Source of the DNA: Oscillospiraceae bacterium
Lineage (GTDB): Bacteria; Bacillota; Clostridia; Oscillospirales; CAG-272
Length of the DNA stretch: 63,501 bases
Assembly: GCA_015063645.1 (NCBI GenBank)
Contig: SVTS01000005.1
Span: forward strand, 1-63,501
Direction: 5' to 3'
In this document: piece after piece, positions 42,195 through 51,460 of the stretch
How the letters are laid out: each line of letters starts with the position of its first letter
Numbering within the stretch: the first letter of the stretch is position 1
The notes under the pieces: model-generated
What the model saw: only the letters and a program-made list of their open reading frames with translations
What the model was told of the DNA's origin: nothing
Databases searched by the model: none
Translations under genes and position numbers: made by a program

Positions 42195-42590
42195 TCAGTG
42201 AATATTGTTCAGAATATCAATAATCTCGCGTCTCTCACGTTCGCTGAAATTGCCCTCTTTCACCAGAGAAGCCATCAGCTGATAGGGAGAATTATTGAAC
42301 ACCCGCGCCACAAAGGAATCGATCTCCTCCTGAATACAGTCGGATTTCGGTACGGCGGGTTTATATCTGTACACACCGCAGCGGCGGTCAATGGAGACAA
42401 CTCCTTTATCCGCCAGACGGATGATCAGAGTACGGATAGTGGTATTGGTCCAGTCCGTCTCCTCGGTGATTATCTTTACAATCTCGCCAAGAGCCAATCC
42501 GTCGGATTCTTCACTGCAGTGATCCCAGAGTACATTCATGATGCGCCATTCCGCTTCGGAAATTCGCACCGTTTTTCTTCTGCCGCTCAT
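42195..42590 (-). CDS. BlaI/MecI-family repressor
   Basis: This is a 131-aa winged-helix protein with the BlaI layout: ISEAEWRIMNVLWDH near residue 10, TTIRTLIIRLADKGVVSIDRRCGVYRYKPAV as recognition helix and wing, and a C-terminal dimerisation helix ending SERERREIIDILNN. It should repress its own operon and be cleaved after signalling by the M56 peptidase. AAAGGAG precedes the ATG. It follows the aldolase fusion gene after only 21 bp, so it could also be read from upstream; no beta-lactamase gene is nearby, so the regulated function is unclear. Confidence 0.92.
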   Translation of the reverse strand: MSGRRKTVRISEAEWRIMNVLWDHCSEESDGLALGEIVKIITEETDWTNTTIRTLIIRLADKGVVSIDRRCGVYRYKPAVPKSDCIQEEIDSFVARVFNNSPYQLMASLVKEGNFSERERREIIDILNNIH

Positions 42591-42611
42591 ATTGATCTCC
42601 TTTCGTGCTGA

Positions 42612-44561
42612 TCAGTTCAGCATCTCCTGACCGCCGGTTACAGGCAGTGCCTGACCGGTTTCATATTTCTGGCTGATGATATAGGATACAGCGCATGCCA
42701 CGTCTTCCGTGCGGCAGCCGCGTCCCAGCGGAACTTTCGCTTCATAGAAAGCACGCACGTCTTCCACCGTCTTGGCGCCGGGAACCTTGCCGGCACGGAG
42801 ATACTGGACGAAAAGTCCGCGATCCGGATCGGACCACAGGGGACCGTCCAGGAAGTTTCCGGGGCAGATAGCGTTGACCTTGATACCGTAGGGAGCAAGC
42901 TCCATGGCGAAGGACTGGGTCAGACCGATACCGCCGAATTTACTGCCTGCGTAGGCGAAATTCTTATTACTGCCGGCAAGACCGGATTTGGAGTTGATCT
43001 CAATCACGTCGGACATATAGGTCGGAGATGCTTTCCGCTGGAGCTTCATCGGAACTGTCGCATATTTGACACAGAGGAAGTATGCGGTATAGTTGACTGC
43101 GGTAACAAGCTCGAAATTGCTCTTTGTCATCTCTTCCAGACCGCCTGCACGGACGATTCCGGCGTTATTGATGAAGATATCCAGACCGCCGAAAGTGAGG
43201 ACCGTCTCTTCGATCATAGCGCGGACGGAATCCTCATCGGACACGTTTACAGTTACAGCAAGTGCGGGTGTACCGTAGGTCGCGGTGATCTTTTCCGCTT
43301 CCGCTTTTGCGCCGTCGCCGTTCATATCGGCGATCACGACGGCTGCGCCCTGCTCTGCCAGATACTCGGCGATACCGGCACCGAATCCCTGGGCACTGCC
43401 GGTGACAACGGCGATTTTGACTGCCAGAGGCGCGGATGCGGCAGCGGATGCGGCAACCTTGGAGCGGTAGCTTTCCACTTCCCAGTTCACGATAAAGTCC
43501 ACCATAGCGGGAGCCATATGAGCCACACCGCCGAAGTTTTCAGCGTAAACGGTGATCTTTACGGCATCCATCCAGACGGCTTCCGCGGTAATTGCGTCCT
43601 TCATGGCGGCGCCGATAGCGAACATACCGAGATTCTTCACGAAAACGATACGCGGTGCGAATCCGCGGCGATCCTTCAGCTCATTCCAGGCGGCGATGAC
43701 GGTATCGGGATCGGTGGAATCCAGATACAGCGGTTCTGCTTTGCAGTATACGATATGATCGGGCGTAAGCGGCTCACGGATAGCGGCAAATGCCTCGCGG
43801 GATGCGGCAAAGCGCAGGATTTCTGCGTTAGCGCAGTGACGGACAACGGCATGTCCGTCCGGTGCGTACAGCATACGGAGAAGCGGTGCCACAGCGGCTG
43901 CGGATGCGCGATCCACTTCTGCGGGAGTGAGATCCGCCGTACGGCTTGTTTTCTTTTCCAGGGTATTCATGACACGGCTGACAAGCGCTTCCAGGCATTT
44001 CTCGCATTCGCCGGCGAAGAACACGCCGTGATTCTGAAGGAACACGAGCACGGGCTGTTCGTTCTTCTCGGCAACGTATGCCTCAATCTTATCGCGGCAG
44101 ACTTTGGCGAGGGTATAGCCGGGCTTTGTTTCCTCCACCCAGATTGCATCCGGGAAGAGTTCCGCAGCAAGTGCGGCACCGTTTACGGAACAGGTCAGTC
44201 CGTTGACCAGAGTGGGATGTACGTGAAGCACATACTTCTGGGGGAACAGATCATGCAGGAGCGTTTCCACGGACGGGCGCTTTTTCTCTTCGCCTGCACA
44301 GCGTGCCGCCATCAGATCAGCCAGAACAGCGGCTTCGCGTTCATCGGAATTCTCCGGATACTGCCTATTCCAGATAGCAGCGAGGCTGCTGCGGTCCATT
44401 TTGACAAAGCCCTCTTCCGTGATGGTGGCAAGAGATGTACCGCTTCCTTTGATGTAGAGATGCTCTTCCGTTTTCATGGAAGTATTACCGCCGCCAGCCA
44501 GAACAAAGCGGCTGTCTGCGCCATATTGATTGGAAAATGCCACAAGTGTTTCGAGACTCAT
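42612..44561 (-). CDS. Bifunctional class II aldolase / short-chain dehydrogenase
   Basis: This is a 649-aa fusion. The N-terminal half is a class II (RhaD/FucA-type) aldolase with GGGNTSMK, VLHVHPTLVNGL (metal-binding His) and FLQNHGVFFAG. The C-terminal half (from about residue 375) is an SDR: VTGSAQGFGAGIAEYLAEQG for NAD binding, NNAG, and INSKSG with YAGSK as catalytic Ser, Tyr and Lys. Such fusions split a ketose 1-phosphate, as in rhamnose or fucose breakdown, and convert the lactaldehyde. No kinase or isomerase of a deoxyhexose pathway lies nearby. AAGGAAGG precedes the ATG. Confidence 0.88.
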   Translation of the reverse strand: MSLETLVAFSNQYGADSRFVLAGGGNTSMKTEEHLYIKGSGTSLATITEEGFVKMDRSSLAAIWNRQYPENSDEREAAVLADLMAARCAGEEKKRPSVETLLHDLFPQKYVLHVHPTLVNGLTCSVNGAALAAELFPDAIWVEETKPGYTLAKVCRDKIEAYVAEKNEQPVLVFLQNHGVFFAGECEKCLEALVSRVMNTLEKKTSRTADLTPAEVDRASAAAVAPLLRMLYAPDGHAVVRHCANAEILRFAASREAFAAIREPLTPDHIVYCKAEPLYLDSTDPDTVIAAWNELKDRRGFAPRIVFVKNLGMFAIGAAMKDAITAEAVWMDAVKITVYAENFGGVAHMAPAMVDFIVNWEVESYRSKVAASAAASAPLAVKIAVVTGSAQGFGAGIAEYLAEQGAAVVIADMNGDGAKAEAEKITATYGTPALAVTVNVSDEDSVRAMIEETVLTFGGLDIFINNAGIVRAGGLEEMTKSNFELVTAVNYTAYFLCVKYATVPMKLQRKASPTYMSDVIEINSKSGLAGSNKNFAYAGSKFGGIGLTQSFAMELAPYGIKVNAICPGNFLDGPLWSDPDRGLFVQYLRAGKVPGAKTVEDVRAFYEAKVPLGRGCRTEDVACAVSYIISQKYETGQALPVTGGQEMLN

Positions 44562-44608
44562 AGGATATACCTTCCTTTTTAGCTTTTATTCTTTCAGTTT
44601 ACTTCAGA

Positions 44609-45895
44609 TTATTTCATGCCGCCGACTGCGGAGAAATGGGCAATTCTTGCTTCCATGGACGGATAGGCGTTTTTAGAATTTTCCGAGAACATAGCGTTCG
44701 TGAGACATTCCGTTGCGGCGTTCTCGTGACCGATCAATGCATAGGTTGCTTTGGTCAGATGAGCGAATTCCGGTTTTTCCAGTGCGGGACAGATGAAGGA
44801 CTGACGGGGAGAGTTGATATCTTCGCCGCTGATCTGGAAGAATCCGTGACTGTCGCACAGAGCCATCACGCGGTCAAGCTGTGCCGGAGTATTCCGGGTG
44901 GGCATATAGGTCACTGCGCAGAAATCCAGGCGCTTCAATTCATCAAACAGCTCATCCAGGAACGCATCCTCAAATGTCTGTGTTTTTTTATCTCCGGTGA
45001 CGGACTCGCCCACATCCCCCAGATAGGCGTAGGCGGAAATGGCGCCCAGCTTCTTCTGCAGTGCGGTGAAGTCGGTGATATGCATGCATTCCTCATCTGC
45101 TTCGATATAGAAATGCTCCACCATATGACTCTTAAGAACACCGAGAATGTCGTATTCATAGAAATTCTCCGGTGCGGTGAGCAGTTTTTCACGGTTCTTT
45201 TCCGACAGCGAAGTATGGGTGACTTTTTCCACCAGAGCAAGCGCTTCCCCGCGGTTCGGATAGGCAGTGGTGATTTTTCTGGTCAGTGCGAACAGCACAT
45301 GGCGCTCCGTGACACTTCCGCCGCCTGCATACTGAGAGAGCGGCAGAACATCCGCTTCAAAATCAAGAGAAAGACCGAAAGGCGCGACCATCTCCGTAAT
45401 ACGTGCGCACATTTTCGCATTACGTTCGTTCCGCTTTGCGCGAAGAGGAGCGAGAACCTTCTCCGCCTCGGCGATGGACTGATGCGGGATACCGTGCATG
45501 GCGAGATACGCGCAGGATTTCTGATCGGGATTATTCAGACGGCGTCCGTCCACGGCGGTTCCGCTGACGCTGACGCGGCACTCGAATCCAACGGTCACCG
45601 GCATATGCAGAATTTCGCCTGCGGCGATGAATTCCTCCGCACCGCCGACACTGTCATGATCCATGATACCGGCGGTTTTCAGACCGGCTTTCCATGCATA
45701 GAAAACGGCGGATGCAGGCGTATAGGGGGAGAAGGAATAGGTGGTATGGATATGATTATTCACCCAGCTTCCCTCTGCATCCGGTTTGATCTCACCGGCG
45801 CGGATCATCTCCGCAAGGGATTTCAATGCTTCCAGACGGTCTTCCTTCGGAAGATATGCGTCGGAAATGGTTGCAAGCAGCTCTGTTGTGTTCAT
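44609..45895 (-). CDS. PHP-domain phosphoesterase-like protein
   Basis: This is a 428-aa cytoplasmic protein with PHP metal-binding motifs: NNHIHTTYSFSPYTP (about residue 47), IMDHDSVGGAEEFI (about 78) and GFECRVSV. Further down come a long insert and SGEDINSPRQSF with the late Asp. PHP domains hydrolyse phosphate esters or bind metals. Together with the aldolase/SDR gene 47 bp downstream it may form a short sugar-phosphate pathway, which is inference. The start at 45895 has GAGGT at 6 nt; a longer upstream reading has no ribosome-binding site. Confidence 0.82.
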   Translation of the reverse strand: MNTTELLATISDAYLPKEDRLEALKSLAEMIRAGEIKPDAEGSWVNNHIHTTYSFSPYTPASAVFYAWKAGLKTAGIMDHDSVGGAEEFIAAGEILHMPVTVGFECRVSVSGTAVDGRRLNNPDQKSCAYLAMHGIPHQSIAEAEKVLAPLRAKRNERNAKMCARITEMVAPFGLSLDFEADVLPLSQYAGGGSVTERHVLFALTRKITTAYPNRGEALALVEKVTHTSLSEKNREKLLTAPENFYEYDILGVLKSHMVEHFYIEADEECMHITDFTALQKKLGAISAYAYLGDVGESVTGDKKTQTFEDAFLDELFDELKRLDFCAVTYMPTRNTPAQLDRVMALCDSHGFFQISGEDINSPRQSFICPALEKPEFAHLTKATYALIGHENAATECLTNAMFSENSKNAYPSMEARIAHFSAVGGMK

Positions 45896-45939
45896 AATAA
45901 CCTCGTATGTACCCGCATAGCGGGAAGTTTTCAATTCAG

Positions 45940-47142
45940 TTATTCCGGCAGCGGAGCAGGATCCTCTCCGCAGAGGAAACGGTAATCGGCGGTGTACCGC
46001 TCACGCAGTTTCCGGATTTTTGCGCTGTCGGGAGAGAAACTGCGCTGTCTGTAGGCGCGGAGCATGATATTTTTCGGCGTATCCTCGGGATCGATGAATT
46101 CCAGTGCATCAGCGGTATAGCCCATGCATTCCAGACGGGAGAGGCGCAGTGCATCGGTTGCCGCATCGCAGAATTTCCGGCGAAGGGCTGGACGGTCCGC
46201 AAGGAACGCCAGCGGTTCGCAATCCAGCTTTTTACTCAGTTCTCTTTGGCAGCACGGTGTGGACAGAATCACCGATGCGCGGTGCCGCATGGCAAAATCC
46301 AGCACGATATCCGTAGCGATATCACAGGCGTGCAGGGATATGACCATATCCGGTGCGCGCTTCGGCGTATATGCCGCGATATCCCCGCAGATAAATTCCA
46401 TGCCGGCAAACCCCAGTTTTTTTGCGGTTTCGGCACAGTAATCCATCACGCTCTGTTTCAGATCCATACAGACCATTTCCACATCCCGTCCTGCGATGAC
46501 ATGCAGAACGTGATACACGGCGAAGCTGAGGTAGCTCTTGCCGCAGCACAGATCGGCGATATACAGTGTCCCCTCAGCGGGCATATGGGGCAGAGCTTCC
46601 AGAACCAACTCGGAAAAACGGCTGATCTGACGGAATTTTGCCTGCCGCTTATCGTGCACACGTCCGTTTGAATCGGAGATACCCAGTGCCGTCAGGAACG
46701 GTTCATTTCCGCTGAGCACACGCTTTTTGGTCCGGTCATTTGCCGCGAAGCGGTCCAGCACCGCTGCCATATCGGCGGATGCGGCGGTGTTCAGCGCGGT
46801 TTTTAACGCACCGGGAATCACAGCGGTGATCTTCCCTTTTTTCGACGCCATAAGGGAGGCGGATCCATTTTCGTCATTCAGATCCACGCGGGAAAATTCC
46901 TCCGGAAATCGGAAAGCGATTTCCGCTTCCAGCTGTTCCGGTGTGAGATTCCGCTGGGAAACGCGTCCCTCTGTACGGCTTTCCTCCAACTGCACCATGC
47001 GGTTTCCGCCGATAAGGCGGAGGGTGCCCTTGATTTTCAGCACTTCACCACCGGTCGGCGAGGAAAAGACCACATTGCGCATGGAGCCGGCGCAGGCACT
47101 TTTCACTGCGAAAGACGCAAATAATGCGATACTGTCCTGCAT
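45940..47142 (-). CDS. Class I SAM-dependent methyltransferase (GSTCD/METTL25-like)
   Basis: This is a 400-aa protein. The N-terminal ~170 residues form a substrate domain (SRTEGRVSQRNLTPEQLEAEI, VHDKRQAKFRQISRFSELV). The methyltransferase domain has LYIADLCCGKSYLSFAVYHVL (SAM motif I, about residue 190), EMVCMDLK, DMVISLHACDIATDIVLDFA and STPCCQRELSK. The Leu-His-Ala-Cys and Pro-Cys-Cys elements resemble the GSTCD and METTL25 groups, suggesting RNA or protein methylation, without a known target. It overlaps plsY by one base (TAATG), so it belongs to the der-plsY operon. Confidence 0.82.
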   Translation of the reverse strand: MQDSIALFASFAVKSACAGSMRNVVFSSPTGGEVLKIKGTLRLIGGNRMVQLEESRTEGRVSQRNLTPEQLEAEIAFRFPEEFSRVDLNDENGSASLMASKKGKITAVIPGALKTALNTAASADMAAVLDRFAANDRTKKRVLSGNEPFLTALGISDSNGRVHDKRQAKFRQISRFSELVLEALPHMPAEGTLYIADLCCGKSYLSFAVYHVLHVIAGRDVEMVCMDLKQSVMDYCAETAKKLGFAGMEFICGDIAAYTPKRAPDMVISLHACDIATDIVLDFAMRHRASVILSTPCCQRELSKKLDCEPLAFLADRPALRRKFCDAATDALRLSRLECMGYTADALEFIDPEDTPKNIMLRAYRQRSFSPDSAKIRKLRERYTADYRFLCGEDPAPLPE

Positions 47143-47876
47143 TATTTTTTATCCTTTCCGGATGCACCGTCGGCGGATTTTTTATCCTTTTTGGTGAAGG
47201 AAAGTTTATTCTCTGTTCCCTCAATCAGGCGTTTGATATTAGAGCGGTGCTTGACCACCACGACCACAGTCATAGCCAGGGCAAAAAGCAGCACGATCTG
47301 CGGATCCTTACCGTTCATACGGGAGAGAATCAGCGGGTAGATCAGCGCACCCATAACGGAACCGAGAGAAATATACTTAGTGGATGCCACAAGGATCACA
47401 AAGATCAGAATCAGCACAAGACCCACTTTCCAGTTGGTCATAAGAATAGTGGTGCCAACAACGACAACGCCCTTACCGCCCTTGAATTTATAGAACACCG
47501 GGTAAATATGCCCCAGCATGCAGCAGAGACCTGCGGCATATGCCCCCACCGCGCCCCAGATCAGTCTGCCGATCAGGACAGCGATAACGGCTTTCAGCGC
47601 ATCCGTCAGGAGGGTAAGTGCAGCAGGACCTTTACCGTATGTACGCAGCATGTTTGTCATGCCGGCATTGCCGCTTCCGTAGGAGCGGATATCTTCCTTG
47701 AAGAAATATTTGGAAATAATGATGGAGAAATTCAGACTGCCAAGCAGATAAGCCGCTATAGCCAAAATGACAAAGCCCAGTGCGGTAAGTGTGAAGAACG
47801 CGATTCCGCTCTGCGTACCGGTTTCACCCAAATAGTAGCCCAAATATCCTTTATACATGATTTCTTCCCAGGTCAT
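47142..47876 (-). CDS. plsY: Acyl-phosphate:glycerol-3-phosphate acyltransferase PlsY
   Basis: This is a 244-aa integral membrane protein. After an unusual 30-residue lead it shows the PlsY motifs: AAYLLGSLNFSIIISK, YGSGNAGMTNMLRTYGK, LLTDALKA and GHIYPVFYKFKGGKGV. It makes lysophosphatidic acid from acyl-phosphate and glycerol 3-phosphate in membrane lipid synthesis. A Lys/Asp-rich tail (about residues 225-244) is cytoplasmic. Lies 12 bp after der, a common Firmicutes arrangement, with an AAGGAGG site. Confidence 0.95.
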   Translation of the reverse strand: MTWEEIMYKGYLGYYLGETGTQSGIAFFTLTALGFVILAIAAYLLGSLNFSIIISKYFFKEDIRSYGSGNAGMTNMLRTYGKGPAALTLLTDALKAVIAVLIGRLIWGAVGAYAAGLCCMLGHIYPVFYKFKGGKGVVVVGTTILMTNWKVGLVLILIFVILVASTKYISLGSVMGALIYPLILSRMNGKDPQIVLLFALAMTVVVVVKHRSNIKRLIEGTENKLSFTKKDKKSADGASGKDKK

Positions 47877-47888
47877 CGGTATTCCTCC

Positions 47889-49226
47889 TTACGAATCACT
47901 TTTTTCATCGCCGCGCTGGCGGACAATGATACGGATAGGCGTTCCGCGGAATCCGAAGGTATTCCGCAGGCAGTTTTCGATATATCTCTGGTAGGAGAAA
48001 TGGAACAGTTCCACACTGTTGGCGAAGATAACAAAAGTAGGCGGTGCCACGGAAACCTGTGTCATATAGTAGATCTTCAGGCGTCTGCCCTTATCGGACG
48101 GGGGCTGTACGCGGCTGACCGCATCAGCCAGAACGTCGTTGAGCATACCGGTGGAGATACGGGTATTGGTCTGGTTATGGACGTAGTTGATCTGTTCAAA
48201 GAGTTTTCCGACGCGCTGGCCAGTCATTGCGGAGATAAAGAGGATCGGTGCGTAGGTCATATAGCCAAGTGCGTTATACACTTTTTTGGTAAAGGAATTT
48301 GTTGTATCGTTATCCTTCTCTATCAGATCCCATTTATTAACGGCGATGATTGTTGCTTTGCCCGCTTCATGAGCGATACCGGCGATTTTTTCATCCTGTT
48401 CGGTAATTCCCTCATTGGCGTCAATGACAAGGATGCACACATCCGCTCTTTCCACAGCCATCTTGGCACGGAGAACGCTGTATTTTTCCACGCGGTCTTC
48501 CACTTTGCTCTGGCGGCGGATACCGGCGGTATCTATGAAGGTATATTTTCCGAATTCATTCTCAAAGCGGGAGTCGATGGCATCACGGGTGGTGCCGGGG
48601 ATATTGGAGACGATCATGCGGTCATCTCCGAGAATACGGTTTACAAGAGAGGATTTACCCGCGTTGGGCTTACCGATGACGGCAACGCTGATTACGTCGT
48701 CTTCCTCTTCCGCATCCGCTTCAGGAGGCAGGAGGGCGATTGCCGCATCCAGGATATCACCCGTACCGGTTCCGTGAACGGAGGACAGGGGGATCGGCTC
48801 CTGATCGAAACCGAGTTCATAAAACTCGTAGAACTCCGGTGCCACGCGTCCGACGGAATCTGATTTATTGATGCAGGGGATTACGGGCTTACCGCTTTTG
48901 CGGAGCATGACGGCGATATCCCGGTCATCGGCAGTCAGTCCGGTACGGATATCGCAGATAAACAGGATCACATCCGCCGTATCGATAGCGATCTGTGCCT
49001 GTTCACGCATTTTTGCCAGGATGATATCGTCCGTTTTCGGCTCAATACCGCCGGTATCGATGACAATCATGCGGCGTCCGTTCCATTCGGTTTCACCGTA
49101 GATACGGTCACGGGTAATACCGGGGATATCTTCCACGATCGCCCGGCGTTCACCGATCAGTTTATTGAAGAGGGTACTCTTCCCCACATTGGGGCGTCCC
49201 ACAATTGCAAGTACAGGTTTTGCCAT
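47889..49226 (-). CDS. der: Ribosome biogenesis GTPase Der (EngA)
   Basis: This is a 445-aa protein with two tandem GTPase domains and a KH-like C-terminus. The first P-loop is GRPNVGKST (residues 10-18) with DTGGIE and NKSD; the second is GKPNAGKSS (about 182) with DTAGIRRQSKVEDRVEKYS and NKWD. The end, FGFRGTPIRIIVRQR, is the Der KH-domain signature. It acts in 50S subunit assembly. The ATG at 49226 begins MAKPVLAIVGRPN and matches family length; upstream extension is non-coding. Neighbours are plsY and the DUF512 protein, a conserved Clostridia set. Confidence 0.97.
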   Translation of the reverse strand: MAKPVLAIVGRPNVGKSTLFNKLIGERRAIVEDIPGITRDRIYGETEWNGRRMIVIDTGGIEPKTDDIILAKMREQAQIAIDTADVILFICDIRTGLTADDRDIAVMLRKSGKPVIPCINKSDSVGRVAPEFYEFYELGFDQEPIPLSSVHGTGTGDILDAAIALLPPEADAEEEDDVISVAVIGKPNAGKSSLVNRILGDDRMIVSNIPGTTRDAIDSRFENEFGKYTFIDTAGIRRQSKVEDRVEKYSVLRAKMAVERADVCILVIDANEGITEQDEKIAGIAHEAGKATIIAVNKWDLIEKDNDTTNSFTKKVYNALGYMTYAPILFISAMTGQRVGKLFEQINYVHNQTNTRISTGMLNDVLADAVSRVQPPSDKGRRLKIYYMTQVSVAPPTFVIFANSVELFHFSYQRYIENCLRNTFGFRGTPIRIIVRQRGDEKSDS

Positions 49227-49257
49227 AATTCTATCTTCCGTTTCTGTATTTTTTCGT

Positions 49258-49983
49258 TTATTCCAAACCGCACAGGGCGGCGATGACCGGATTATCTGTC
49301 TGCAGATATTTCCGCACGTCACGGATATCGGCGCTGAAGCCGGCACATCCCTGTCCGATGGACGGAAGGGTATCTGTGAGGATGCCGAATCTTCCCTCGC
49401 TGAAGTAAACATACGGGTAGATTCCGTATGCTGCTTTATACTGTTCGATCAGGGATTTTTTGGAGATCTGCTCTTCCAGCGCATCTCCGCCGAAGTCAGC
49501 GGTGAAGGCATCGGACTGAAATTTTTTCGCCAGCGCATCATACCCGGTGATGATGTCCTCCGCTTCCACAAAAGAGGCAGCAGTCAGATCACAGTTAAAG
49601 GTATACGCAAAGGTATCTCTGCCGCCGCTTACATCAGAGGTGATCACTCCTATGACATACACCGAGTAGAAATCCCGGGATGCCAGTGTGACAGCGGCAT
49701 CTGTGGCGGTATAGGTATATCCGCCGTCGCTGTCGTGCATCAGTCCCTCTTCTTCATAGCGCTGTCTGGCGATTGCCGCCGCCGCGGCATTTACCGTGGA
49801 TTCCACAGCACTGTCGCTGTATCCGCTGATGGTCGGGTACATCAGTTTGACGCTGTTGCCGCCCAGTTTCAGGTATTCTTCGGAGAAACTGAGGGAATAC
49901 TCCGCATCAGGCAGACGAATCTTTCCGCCGCAGGACGGGAGAAGCAGGAGCAAAATCAGGAAGAGAGCAAAAGTCTTTTTCAC
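49258..49983 (-). CDS. Lipoprotein with DUF3298-like domain
   Basis: This is a 241-aa lipoprotein (FLILLLLLPSC, lipidated Cys18). It shows the two-part layout of DUF4163/DUF3298 proteins such as RsiV-type extracellular domains: YPTISGYSDSAVESTVNAAAAAIA near residue 50 and a C-terminal stretch YGIYPYVYFSEGRFGILTDT. The function is unknown; the family binds ligands or acts in envelope sensing. The start is GTG at 49983, with GGAGG at 5 nt and a 4-bp overlap (GTGA) with the DUF512 gene, so translation is coupled. It lies inside the DUF512-der-plsY operon. Confidence 0.75.
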   Translation of the reverse strand: MKKTFALFLILLLLLPSCGGKIRLPDAEYSLSFSEEYLKLGGNSVKLMYPTISGYSDSAVESTVNAAAAAIARQRYEEEGLMHDSDGGYTYTATDAAVTLASRDFYSVYVIGVITSDVSGGRDTFAYTFNCDLTAASFVEAEDIITGYDALAKKFQSDAFTADFGGDALEEQISKKSLIEQYKAAYGIYPYVYFSEGRFGILTDTLPSIGQGCAGFSADIRDVRKYLQTDNPVIAALCGLE

Positions 49984-51308
49984 GCTTTCCTCCGTATTTC
50001 TCCGCCGAGTCCGAGCAGTGCATCCAGAAACTCCGCGCCGTCGCAGTCACTGAAGCGAAGCGGGACGCCCAATTTCTCCGAGAGTTCCTCCGGAGTCATA
50101 TTGCACAGGAACATATCGCCTTCCGCCCGCAGCATTGTACGGGACAGGAGCACTTCTTCGCCCAGGGAGTTTCCGCTCAGCTGCTCAGCCAGATCCCGTC
50201 CGGTGATCAGTCCCGCTACGGTAACCTGACCGCCGAAGAATACATTTTTCACGCAGTACACCCGGCACTGCAGATGGGGACATGCTTTCTTCGCCTTTTC
50301 AACCAGTTTGCTGATGAATCCGTATGCAGCTTCGCCTGTGGCTACGGAGATATTGCGCGGGGTATTTTTCTCCTCATCGGCCAGCATGGAGAGTGCAAAC
50401 TCAAATTCATGCCCGAGGGAGGAAAGCATGCCGACCCCGTTTTCAATCTGGGAGAAATCCCCCCAGTATTCATAGGGCGGCAGCGGCGTTCCGCTTTTGA
50501 CATAGAATTCATCGGAGCAGTAAAAGATACGCTCGCCGTACCGTTTCACACATTCATCCCCGAATGCGTTCACCTGACGGATCACGTCGGCACATTCCTC
50601 CGGGGTAAAGGGAGAAAGGGGATAGAGATTCTCTCTGTGTCCAGTCAGTCCGGCGGGCACTACGGAGACGCTGTCCATGGCAGGATAATACTCTGCCAGA
50701 TCCTGCAGTGTGCGGTCCAGTTCCGCGCCGTCGTTGATGCCGCGGCAGAGCACGATCTGTCCGCGGAGCTTGATGCCGGCATCCGCCAGCTGGCGGATAT
50801 AGCCCAGCACCTCGCCTGCGAAGCGGTTATGCATCATTTTCACCCGCAGCTCCGGATTTGTGGTATGGACGGAGATATTCACCGGGGAGATATGCATTTC
50901 TTTGATGCGATCGATATCCTGTTTTGATAGATTCGTCATGGTGATATAGTTGCCGTGGAGGAAGGACAGGCGGGAGTCGTCGTCCTTGAAATACAGGGTA
51001 TCCCGCATACCGGGCGGCAGCTGATCGATGAAGCAGAAGATACATTTATTGGTACAGGAATGCTTTTTATCCATCAGCGGCGTTTCGAACACCAGACCGA
51101 TATCGTCATACATCTGCTTGCGGATGCAGATATCCAGAAGTTCCGCACCGCGGTGAAGCTGCAGAGTGATTTCCCTCTCCGCCAGATAGAAGCGGTAATC
51201 CAGCACGTCACGGATCTCATGTCCGTTTATGCTCAGAAGGATATCCCCTGCCAGAACGCCGGCCCGCTCTGCTCTTGAGCCGCGCTCTGTATCTATGATT
51301 GTTACCAT
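49980..51308 (-). CDS. DUF512 radical SAM / PDZ protein
   Basis: This is a 442-aa protein. An N-terminal PDZ-like domain (ERGSRAERAGVLAGDILLSINGHEIRD, to about residue 60) is followed by a radical SAM-type cluster motif C85-TNKC89-IFC92-FIDQLPPGMRDTLYFKDDD, then LSFLHGNYITMTNL and SVHTTNPELRV. The C-terminus is the DUF512 domain. This family sits next to der across Clostridia but its reaction is not known. The start at 51308 has AAGGG before the ATG; a TTG 11 codons upstream was rejected. A TTGACC-18-TATAAT promoter lies in front. Confidence 0.93.
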   Translation of the reverse strand: MVTIIDTERGSRAERAGVLAGDILLSINGHEIRDVLDYRFYLAEREITLQLHRGAELLDICIRKQMYDDIGLVFETPLMDKKHSCTNKCIFCFIDQLPPGMRDTLYFKDDDSRLSFLHGNYITMTNLSKQDIDRIKEMHISPVNISVHTTNPELRVKMMHNRFAGEVLGYIRQLADAGIKLRGQIVLCRGINDGAELDRTLQDLAEYYPAMDSVSVVPAGLTGHRENLYPLSPFTPEECADVIRQVNAFGDECVKRYGERIFYCSDEFYVKSGTPLPPYEYWGDFSQIENGVGMLSSLGHEFEFALSMLADEEKNTPRNISVATGEAAYGFISKLVEKAKKACPHLQCRVYCVKNVFFGGQVTVAGLITGRDLAEQLSGNSLGEEVLLSRTMLRAEGDMFLCNMTPEELSEKLGVPLRFSDCDGAEFLDALLGLGGEIRRKA

Positions 51309-51357
51309 ACAGTTTTCCCTTATTCTTACTTGAGGGTACAATTCTACCCATTATTAT

Positions 51358-51387
51358 ATTATACTATATTTTGGCGGTGCAGGTCAA
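51358..51387 (-). promoter_or_regulatory. Promoter of the DUF512-der-plsY operon
   Basis: On the minus strand: TTGACC (51382-51387), an 18-bp spacer and TATAAT (51358-51363). Confidence 0.75.
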
Positions 51388-51406
51388 GTGTTTTACTGAT
51401 TCTGCG

Positions 51407-51446
51407 AAAAAAAGCAGAGCCACCTTTCTGAAAAAAGTGGCTCTGC
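51407..51446 (-). terminator. Terminator of the GntR-ABC operon
   Basis: Stem GCAGAGCCAC / GTGGCTCTGC (51414-51423 and 51437-51446), followed on the minus strand by a T7 run (51413-51407). Confidence 0.92.
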
Positions 51447-51460
51447 ACGGGTATTTTCTG

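Noticed and set aside
40046-42590. Beta-lactam resistance system
   Set aside because: The BlaI and M56 proteins are clear, but the sensor half is unlike a penicillin-binding domain and no beta-lactamase or mecA gene is present.
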